Source: Euryodendron excelsum
Taxonomy: Eukaryota; Streptophyta; Magnoliopsida; Ericales; Pentaphylacaceae
NCBI GenBank assembly: GCA_033060915.1
Contig: CM065386.1
Span: forward strand, 6,554,001 to 6,618,000
Length of the DNA stretch: 64,000 nt
Direction: 5' to 3'
The translations under genes were made by a program, and so were the position numbers. The notes below the pieces were generated by a model. That model was not told the origin of the DNA. It ran no database searches and saw only the letters and a program-made list of their open reading frames with translations. Position 1 is the stretch's first letter; every line of letters starts with the position of its first letter. Shown in pieces: positions 13,101-24,800 of the stretch.

Positions 13101-16100
13101 CAATATTAGTACAGTCAAAGATAATCTCTTGACTTTCTAACATAAAGTCACATATTGCTCAGAAATAATAAATTGCACTCTGAAGTTTCTGTTGTTACAT
13201 GTATCGCATATAATTAATTTTCCATCTGTTCAGTAATTAAAGTACGCTTGCAATGCATTTGGATGCAGCAGAGCTAACAGCATGATACTAACCAGGTGAA
13301 CTTTCAGGCATCCCCAGAATCAATTATTCTAGTCACCTGAAGAGAACTCATCAGGCACCTTCATGGAAATTAGACCAACTCCAGTACAGTGTTCCATGAA
13401 CTGGGTTGGCACTGAACAAACTGATGTTACATATGAAATATGACAAAAGACATGCTTGGTCATTCAGACTGCAGTAGACTTGAATGTTCAAATATTCTAC
13501 AGATCACTTGGGCGACAAAGCAAACTTTTTATACATTGCAGCTCTACAGGAATTGAACAACGACATGCTTTAGGAGTATCAGCATTTTTACTCAGCATTG
13601 GCCTTTCAATTGTAGAAAGCCTGTCAGAACTCTTACATCTTTACTCAAGCATGATGACACAAAAGTTTGCAGGAATGTGCCCAGGATGACAATCTTGAAT
13701 TAACGGTGGCAAACTAGAGAGTTTGAGAGTGTCTTTAAGTTGTCTTAGCAATTTTCAAGGATACTAAGCCATGAGAAGTTTAACCTGTGTGTGAAAGCAT
13801 TAGAGAGGAACAGGTAGACAACTGAAAAAGGCCAATTGATGTAGGACCAATTAGGAAACTTGGTCTAAGGCTGCCTACAACAAGTGGATTGGTGGTGAGT
13901 TTTAGTTCTGGAAACTTTCTATTGTTAGAATTCTAAATTCTAATAGGAAGAAGAACGAATTTAGGGCCTGTTTTGGTTCGTGATAATGGGATGGGATGGG
14001 CATGGAATCTAACAAGGAATGGGATAGGCTGAAAGGGAATAGTAATGGGATTCCCATTAACTTGTTTGGTTGTATAAGAAATGGACCTCTAGAAAGAGAT
14101 TATGCTATAGTTTTTATACATAATTTGACCAATTCAAGTTTGAATAGAATTGAGTTTAAAGAAAAAAATTTCTAATATTTTATTGCTTATTTTATATTTA
14201 TATATAGTTTTATATTTTTTATATAGAACAATTTTATTATCCATTCATCATAATAAACATAAAATTAATACTTCAATTTAGCCTGAACTTATGTCCTACA
14301 TGCTACAAATGAAATTTTAAAATTTTCCCTTTTCAGCTTTCTAAGCTCTGCATCACCAATTTAAATAAGCTTGATATCCATCTTGGAAAAGCCAACTGAT
14401 TTAGTATGTACTTCATGGAGGGGATATACCTAGTTTGGAATACCTGGTTTCCAATGCTTCACCAAGTGAACCATATGGCCATGTTATCTGGTTCAAGTTG
14501 GAGCATTGAACAAGCATGGTTGCAACCAAAGGGTTTCCCTGGTGCTCAAAGAAGCATTCCAAGGTCACCCAGGGAGCTTGGGCCATATCGATAATGCTGC
14601 AACGCCCAAGCATTGCACAAATGACAATGCAGAAAGAGCAACCATTAAGCACCAGACTAGTACTATATGCTTTGTCTTCAACTAAAAAAATGATAACGAG
14701 GTCGAACAAAAATAACTACCAAATGCCACCCCACAACAAATCCCTAGAAAATCAGGGTTCTTGTGAATGATGAAGTCGCATCTTTTAAACAAAAGTAAAC
14801 AATAAATTCCCAAAAGTATCAAGAACTTCGACAGTGAGCATAAGGCTTACTATATTCATCAATAAACATATAAACATTCTCCTTTGACATAAGCCTTCCA
14901 ATTATCATCATTGCTCTTGCTCTCAAAAGTGATCCCACTGATGCATTGCTACACAAGGATACAACTTCTTATCAGGCAGGAAAGGTGTAAAAACAAGAAA
15001 ATAGAAATGTGACGATTTTGTCATACAAGTACCTTATCAAAGAACTAAGTAGTTGAAGAACGGTAGTCCTTGACAAGAACTCTGCACTATGCTGAATTTC
15101 TGCCAACTTCATCCGCCAAATTAATATAATCAGAAGACAGTGCAACATAACTCAGGTAATAATAATGCAACAAAAATAAAACAAAGACAAAAACAAAAAA
15201 TAAAATAAATCACAAATTGAGAGAAAAAAAAACTGCAACGATCAAGAAACAGAGTTCAATACTACCACCTTTCTACAGGAGTTGGAGATACTTAACAATC
15301 AAGGGTGAATGACACAGGTGGAACTGGGAAGACAGCAACCCCAAGAAGTTAAAAACAACTACCAAGATTTAGATCACCACAGAAACTTCATTTAAACTGT
15401 TACTTTCCTTCTTTCTTCTTCTTTTCTTCTTTTTTTGTTTGTTGTCATATTGGAGGACATTAGGTGATTACACTAGAGTGTGACATCCAAAACTGCAAAC
15501 TTCTAGAAATTTGATCTTGTCCTCCTGTGAATTAAAATAAACTTCTACAGTTCTACTCCAAGACACACTCTAGCTTCCCAGCCATTTTAAATTACATTAA
15601 TCCAAGGTTATACATATTGATCTCAAAGAATAAAAAAGTTACTGCAACTATAGACATTCCAATTGTGATTTCAACTCAAATACGGAAATATTATAGGCGT
15701 CTGCATAATTTGAATATGGCTTCCATTACTGAATGACCCAAAACTTAGAAGCGCAAAATAATTTGAGCCCATACCTTCTCAAAAATTCTCCTCCCTTTAC
15801 GCGACGCAAATTAATGCTAGATTCAATCTAAAAGCAGGTATTGACCTTAATGCACTAAGTGCCTGTAAAGCCATAGATTGACTTTAATGTAATAACATTA
15901 GGTCCAAATTCAGCAAAGCTGAATATTCATTATGAGTGAACGATTGTGACCCCAGAGATTATGGTTCTCAAGAACTTTCGTTTTTCCTCCCTCACCATGC
16001 CTTCCAAAACAATCCAGGTGCTTTATTCAAAATATTAGTTGTGCCTCGCAAACGATTATTATAGAGTTAAACTGCTGCATAAGCCCAAGCTTCTCTAACT

Positions 16101-19100
16101 ATATTTCTGTTCTGCAACAGCATAGTCATTGAAGACGGATTTGACAAACGTCTTCAAAGACTGGCCATCAGCTCATAGATCTTTTAGCATGCATCATCAG
16201 ACAGAGGAGTTGGAATCCATTTCACATGCAAAGTCCCAATGGAAGTCATTTTCCACAACTTCTAATTGTGGCACCACTATAGGTCATCTAGCGGCCATAG
16301 TCAATGGATTGGGTAGAGAGGTTCCCAGTATCTATATGATTAATGCTTCTGGTACAACGCTGAATATACTGGTGTCCAGATTCTCCACAGCAGTTGCATG
16401 TTGTGTACTATATGCTTATAACACTAAGCCAAACAACTGCAACTAGATAAGTGAGCAAAAGATTACACCTGTACAAGAGATTCCAAGGAACTTGGTGTAA
16501 CAGTATCACTACCGCTACTCAACTTGGCACTATATCTTAAATAAGGGAACTAGGTTCATCACATTGTGGTTAAAGGTAGAAAGACAACACAGCCATCATG
16601 GGAAAGAGATGAAAATGTACAAGTAGCACATAGTGCTTGCCCAAATTGTCATCTATTACTTCACATTGAAGTATATCATAGTCCTATGGCTGTTGCAATA
16701 CAAAATCATTATCCTAATTCAAGTTCTTGTCACAAATAGTAATAATATTTGTCAGTATACCCATTTTATACTAGCTTATGTAGTATAAAAAATAATAAAA
16801 AATTTGTTGCATGAGTGTTTGTGTCTCGTTGTTGTGTCAGAATAATAAGATCATCAAACTAGGAAGTGTCTCAATGGGAAAGTTACGGTCAGCAGGTGTG
16901 ATGTTTACCCTTTGGGAAGTATATTAATCACCCAGCAAGTGGCAAACTAGTCAGAGAGCGGAAGGGGGAGAGAGGGAGGGAGAGAGCAGTGAACTAGGAA
17001 GTCCGTTGGACCACTTGTGTTCTAACTATCTTTAGAGGGAAGGATGGCCTCCTTTATATAAGTGAAGGGGCATAAGAGGAATAGCCAACCCGTGAAGGTC
17101 TTGACAAATAGTCCCCTAAACCAGGCCAGCTGGAGGTCAACTCTGCAGCCGAGAACCTTAGAAGTATTGGGGATTTGGCTCAACAATGCAAAACTGACCT
17201 GGTTTGAATGCCTTTGTCGTTTCCTATGTAATGTCATTGTCTCAGTGTATTTCCATGAAGATGGAAATCTCTCTCGTAAGATGGGGCAAGGGGTAGGTCC
17301 TCCTAAGAAAGGGACTAGCACCTTTAAGAACCCATTAACCCTAGCCTCCAGACCACAACTCCTTGATGATCTCATGTAGGCTCACGGCTTCCTGGAGATT
17401 GCCAAGACCATGTAACACCCCAAGGGGTTGTCTCTCTAAGTCACGCAGAGCAAGTGCATGAGAGCATCCATTTTCAAAATTAGGAGGATAAAGAACACCT
17501 CAAGAGCGTTTATACTATATTGCTTTTATTTTATTATAGTTAGAATTTGTATTATTAAATATTTTTATACATTAGTATAATAAAGTATTCTTATTATTAT
17601 ATTTTTATTAAAAGTTGTGTTGTAAGTAGGTGTATTATATGTTTTTATACCAAACAAGTATATTAAATATTTTGATTTAAAGCAAACAAAGCAATATAGC
17701 CTAGCGGTGATTTCAATCTAAGAAGCATGAACACAGACACAAAACACGACACAACACGGACACGGACACACCGACACGGCAATTTTCAAAAAAAGCAAGA
17801 CACGGCACGGAAGGGACACATCAAAATTACATATTTCATGTGTCATATATAGAAAAATTAAAAAATAATAGATTCTATAGTCTTAAAAATTACATCGCTT
17901 TTATTTTCAATTGGATTCCAAGTTATTTTTTTCGAACTTGCTATGTGTTTCATGAATGTAAGTGATGGACACAACTATCCAAGTGACGGACATACGTATC
18001 CCCCAATTTTTCAAAGCATTGTCCGACTTTAAAAAGTAATAAAATTATAGGACACGTTTGGACGTGTATCCATTACGCGTCAAGGAAGTGTCTGACACGG
18101 TATCCGACACGACCACGGTTTCTTCTTAGAAGTGTCCATGCTTCTTAGATTTCAATGGATGGAAAGAGTATGTCTGGGTCACAAGTTTAAATCTCACCAA
18201 AGGCCCAACATGTGCTACATTTTCTACATGGTTGAAATAACCGTATAGTCTTGGAGAAACATCTAATGCAGGTGGCTCAGGTAAGCATGACACATGTCAC
18301 TTCATGAGTGGAAATGCAGTAAATTCGCAACCTGACTTCAATAGATCCGTGAATTTGGGACAAATTGGACAAAATTCCAAAATTCACGCGCTAGTGCGCA
18401 ATCCACCACCTAGGGAGTTGGATTAGGTGACTTAGGGTGAGTCATCGGGCTCTTCTCATAACCCAAAAGGAGTGGAGTATACTCATAGATGAAGATAGTG
18501 ATTACACTCCAAAAGTGCAATTACAACTTCTTAATTTGTGCTTTATTGGCCTTAGTTCAGGAGTTTATATGCCTCTTTAGTTAGATTTTAGTATCAATTA
18601 AGTTTACTTTGCTTTGTACAGGTTTTGAGCTTAAATCGGATGATTTCGGCCACATTTCAGATGAAGGGAGAATGAGTTTGTTGTCAGAGTACAAGCTGCT
18701 GAAACACGCAAAGCTTAAATTTTAGAATGTCATATCTTTCAAACCAAAAGTGCTACCGGGGTCCATAATATATGCTTTTCATATAACTTTTCGAGATCTA
18801 CACAAGTATACAAGCATTTGAACGCTCGGCAAACTTCAGAGGTTGGTTTTTACTGTTTAAATCAGGTTTGCAAGGCATTAACTAGGCGTTCAAACGCCTA
18901 GCTGACGGTTCGCGCAACTCTGTTATTTTTCGGCCTATTTAAGGTCATTTTTGGCCCAAATTTGGATATCTCAACTTATCTCATCTTACTTTTAGAGTTT
19001 TAAGGTTTGTAAAAGTAGTTTTAGAGATAGAAACTTTAAATTTCTTTGTATTTCTTCATTTTCATCGTAATCAAGAGCTATTTTCATCATTTCAATGCAA

Positions 19101-21788
19101 TTTCTTATGAATTCAAGTCAATTACTTGTGGAATCAAGTAGCTAATTCTTCCCTTGGATCCAATTGTAAAGATCATCTATGGGTTTCAAGTCATCTATGG
19201 GTTTATCATTGTTTTATCCTCTTAAATCTTAAATTCTTAGCAATTGAAGCTTAAATATCTTAGACCACATAGATTATTGATTATGTTTGGTAATATCAAT
19301 GCATAATTCTATAATTGGTATTGTAATTGCACAAATCGATGGTATTAGTCTATGATTCTCAAATTGACTATGAATCTAACTTCAAATTGCCATTGAATTG
19401 AATTGAATTTATGGTAATCATTTCTTAGATCCTATTGAAACCTTGTGTTCTTGACAAAGTCTTTAAGTGTCCATGCACGAACTTTCAAATTTGGTATAGG
19501 CATTGCTTAGATCAATGGTATAACATAATAATCTCATCGCTTACAATTCTAAGTTGATTATCATTGATTTCATTGTTTTAATGGTCGAAATCCTCCAAAT
19601 CAAAGGCTCGCGGTGAAGCCAATGATTTGAGTTATCAAACCTCATTGAAACCTTGGGCGACTTGGGTTGTTGGATCAATTAGGTCCAAGCTCTATTATCT
19701 TAGTAGTTTAATTGTTTTGATATTACTTTAGTTTAGCCAAACCAACATTTCAAAATCAAGTGTTTTTGGTTTTACCTTTTTAAGAAGTAATTTCACTTGG
19801 GTTGTTATAAATCTTAAAAGAAATGGATGTGAGTTAAAGCCTATAGCTTATATTGAGCTTGATCTCCAAGATCAATATCCGGACTCACCAGATTTAAATT
19901 ACTTCGTCAAACAAATCTTACAAGTTATGCATAGCACATATTTGGAGCGATTCAAGTTTTGACGCCATTGTTAGGGATCGAATCCGGGTAACCAGCGTGA
20001 CAAGCGAGAATACTCACCACGATACTACAACGGAGTGATCTTCAACTAAGGCCATAGGTAACTTTGTTCCACCCTTTATGTGTTAGCATGATAGATTTTT
20101 CTTTTTGATTTTCCCTTTTTATTTTAGGATTGTTTTGCTTGATTAGTATAGAATTTGAATTGCATTGATAACTCAATTGGTAGACAAGACTATGTGTTAA
20201 TTGTTTATTAGTGGTATTGTTTTTGCCTACGGAGATTGGAGGTTTCGGTTGGATTGAAATTGCTTGAATTGATGAAAATTTTTATATGGAGATTGGAAGG
20301 TTTGGAAGGACATTGGCAGTTGCAAATTGTGAATTGACTTGTTGAGGTGCGAATTGTCAAATTGTTTGTGCATTGCATAATATTTTGAATTCGTGACTCC
20401 ACCGATAGACATTCAAGAGTGAACCCCAATAGCCATTCCATTATGCTTTGTAGCTTATTTTCTCACACATCATCTCTACACATTGACATAGTCATAATGG
20501 AATACTATTCTCAATGAGCTGAGAATGATGGTAATGGGCGCGTACATGGTTATGGTGGTGCAAAAGCACCTCCTTGTCGGTCTCTTAGAGACTACATTCA
20601 AGCTAATGAGAATAGGCCCCAAGAACCATCTTCCCGGCCTCTTAGAGATTGCATTCGAGCTAATGGCCTAATGGATCATTTTGGACCAACTTACAATCTA
20701 GGGTGGTGTGATCAACTCAACCTTGTTAGAGGACATAAGAGAACTTTTTTACCTCACTATCTAGGCTCACCTCAATCTTACGAAGACCCACTTGAACACT
20801 ATCAAGCATCACCACCGATTATCACTACTCAAAGCATATTATATATCCATCTCCACCCAATGAGTCTCTTGGGGACGGCCCCCAACTAGCATCTCTAGAA
20901 CGGACACCAAGCATGTTAGCCAACTTAAAGGTCAAATGACCTTATTATTAGAAGCCTTGAATGTCCAAGAGACAACCACGAATCAAGAGAGCTTAAGCGA
21001 AACCCATCATGATCTTAACCCCAACCAAGAGCAAGTTCATCCCATCAAGCAAGTCCATCCCATCACTAATTTTAATAATGAGGGCATCAAAAATGAAACA
21101 ATCCTTCCCCAAGAGTGTGAGTCAAGAAAAGAAGCTCTTAAGGTGATTGAGAATATTATTGAAGATGAGAATAGGAATAATGAACTCAAGAGAGAGGAGC
21201 CCAAGATTGAGGACTCCAAGCAAGAAGAGAGTGAGGAGGAGAAAAGAGAGAAAGTAGATAATTTTAAGGATAGTGACCTATTTGTTGTGGATACACTTCC
21301 TCCTTTGAATGCACATGCTCAAATTCCTATCGTATTAGGCCACCCATTCTTAGCTACATCCAATGCTTTGATTAATTGTAGGAATGGTGTGATGAAACTT
21401 TCCTTTGGCAACACGATAGTGGATTTGAACATTTTTTACCTTGACAAACAAATAGGGAACACTAAAGGGGTTCATGACATGAGCTTATTTGGCACCTTTG
21501 TGCATAATCAATTTACCTTTTCTATTTTTTATGATCCTTTTGACCCTTGTGTGCTTCAATGTTACATCCTTGAATTCAACAAACATTTTGCAATTGCCTA
21601 TTATTATGCTTGTTTGAACTTTTTACAAGTTTCAATAGTGGATTTGTAGAATAATGGCAAATTTTCACTTAGTGATATAAGGTGATCTCCTCTCCAATTT
21701 TGTGTAGTAGTAGAAGTAGTTAGTAGATTTTTCTTCCTTTTTAGGGCTTTTAGTTTTTTTAGAGTTTTCCCCAAGTTTTGTTTTTTTT

Positions 21789-21833
<45 letters not shown>

Positions 21834-24800
21834 GTTTCGACACCCGATTCTTCTCTCTTTCCCGTGTTCCTTAGTTTTTTTTGTTTTGTCTTCATTCATT
21901 GAGAACATTGGATCATTGTGGGGGGGGCAGAAGTAGTGGTAGTAGTTTAGTTTTGTGTGTTTTTGGTGTTTTCTTGGGAAAAAAAAAATTTGACCTTATT
22001 ATCTATATATTTTGTGTTTTACTTTAAATCTCTATATGGCTAATTGATTAATCTGAGGTGTTGCATTCATGGTTATCTTTTGATCATTTGAGATCTTCAG
22101 TAAAGGTTTGAGTTTACGGTTCCCGTATCTTGGTTTATGTCTTTAGTACATTCTTTCAATAGCTTCATTATGGTTGTTTTTTATTTGTATGTTAAATATT
22201 GATTGAAAATGTTGACACTTATACTCTTTTGAGCTCTTATTTTATGTACTTCAGATATGATTCAAGGCCATCATCTCGCTCTTTGAGCCACTGATTTTTT
22301 TATAGTTTTCATTCCCTTTAGCTCCATTGGACCCGTTGAAATATTCCCAATGATTGAGAAACATAAGTACTTTCACTTGTGAGAAGTTCATTTGTAAAGT
22401 GAAAAGGAAATGGTAATACGTTTGCAATGTGAAAAAAGGAAAAGAAAAAAGTTAGCAAAGGAACTAAAGGTAAGGGAAGTACAACAAGAAGAAGAAAAAA
22501 AAAAAGAATAAAGAGGTTAGATATGTTTGAAAAGAAAAGAGCAACATCAAAGAAAAGGAAAAATTGAAAGTATGTATTGATTGATCATTACATGTCTTGA
22601 TCACACATGTTTTAAGCCGTTTATCCTTTCTTTTTTCTTACCTTATACCTCTTAGTCAAGCTATAACCTTAGAAAGTCCTATTTGATCCGAAGTGTTTTA
22701 TGTGATATGAGAATTCATTGGAGTACAAGCCATTCTCTGTCAATTACTTTGATTGGTGCTTAACTATGAATATTTTTTCATGAAACTATGTTAAGTCAAA
22801 TACACTTTCATTCTTTCAGTTTTTGTAATTGGATTGCTCTTTTGTGTTTTTATACATTTACTCCTATGATAAGTTTTCCATTGTGAGAACCTTGTGTGCT
22901 CATCTTTCTTGTGAGTGCATGCCCGATAAGGTTTGGATCGAGGCTTAAAGGATGTGATTGTGTGAGTGTGTTAACATTTAAGTTATATTGCATTGTTTCA
23001 TCACACCCTCACTTGAACCTCTCTTATGTTGTTTTATGATTTAATCTTGCTTGTATTAAGAGACAGGGTGAATTGAGGATTAGCTTGAACAAGTCTATGC
23101 ATGCTCTATTTGTCTTCATGAATTTTTTATTGCAAGCCATGGATAGATGTTTGTGGGTATCATCATCACTAAAAATCCTCAGGAGACACCACTCGTCCAC
23201 TAGGGGTAATCTAGGGGTTTAAAAGCTTAGTGTATAAGCTAAATGTATCCGTAACTCCTACGAAAGTGGAGATTATCTCTTTTATTTTTAGAATTTTGCT
23301 AGGAACTAGCAAAAAACAAGTTAGGAAGTGTGATTGCACTCCAAAAGTGCAATTACAACTCCTTAATTTATGCTTTGTTAGCCTTAGTTTAGAAGTTTAC
23401 ATGCCTCTTTAATTAGATTTTAGTATTAACTAAGTTCATTTTGCTTTGTATAGGTTTTAAGCTTAAATCAGATGATTTCAGGCGTATTTCGGATGAAGGG
23501 AGAATGAGTTTGCTAGCAGAGTACAAGCTGCTGAAGCACGCACAGCTGAAACTTTAAAAAGGCACATCTCTCAAACCAGAAGTGCTACCGAGGTCCATAA
23601 TATATGCTTTTCATATAACTTTTCAATATATACACAAGTACACTGTTCAAATGGGCATTCGAACGACAGTTAGATTGTTCAAACGGCCGTCCGAACGATC
23701 AACCGTTCGAACCGAACATGAAGGCGTCCGAACGCTCGACAAACTTCAGAAGCTGGTTTTTAGAGTTTGAATCAGGTTCGCAAGGCTTTATCTAGGTGTT
23801 CGAACACCTAGCTAGCAGTTCGCACAGCTCTGTTATTTTTCAAAATATTTAAGGCTGTTCTTTGCCCAAATTTGGAGACCTCAGCTTATCTCATCTTATT
23901 TTTAGAGTTTTTAGGATTTGTAAGAGTAGTTTTAAAGATAGAAACTCTAGATTTCTTTGTATTTCTTCATTTTCATTGTAATCAAGAGCTATTTTCATCA
24001 TTTCAATGCAATTTCTTATGAATTCAAGTCAATTACTTATGGAATCAAATAGCTAATTCTTCCCTTGGGTCCAATTGTAAAGATCATCCACGAGTTTATC
24101 ATTGTTTTATCCTCTTAAATCTCAATTCTTAGTAATTGAAGATTAGATATCTTAGAACACATAGATTATTGATTATGTTAGGTAATTTCAATGCACAATT
24201 CTATAATTGGTATTGCAATTGCACAAATCGATGGTATTAGTTTATGATTCTCAAATTGAATATGAATCTAACTTCAAATTGCTATTAAATTGAATTTATG
24301 GCAATCATTTCTTAGATCCTATTGAAATCTTGTGTTCTTGACTAAGTCTTAGGTGTCAATGCACGAACTTTCAACTTGGTATGGGTGTTGCTTAGATCAA
24401 TGATATAAACACAAGAATCTCATCGTTTAAAATTCTAAGTTGATTATCATTGATTTTATTGTTTTAATGGTCGAAATCCTCTTAATCAAAGCCTCACAAT
24501 GAAGCCAATGATTTGAGTTATCAAACCTCATTGGAATCTTGGGCGAATTAGATGGTTGGATCAATTAGGTCCAAACTCTTTAATCTTAGTAGTTTAATTG
24601 TTTTAATATTGTTTTAGTTTAGCCAAACCAACCTTTCAAAACTAAGTGTTTTTTATTTTACCTTTTTAAGAAGTAATTTCACTTGGGTTGTTGTAAATCT
24701 TAAGAGAAATGGATGTGAGTTGAAGCCTATAGCTTATATTAAGCTTGATCTTTGAGAGAATCGATAACCGGACTCACCGGATTTAAACTACATAGCCAAC

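Noticed and set aside
13970..14100. Possible MITE (gggatgggatgggcatgg region)
   Set aside because: Only one end was seen. No inverted partner or target duplication could be found, so no element was called.
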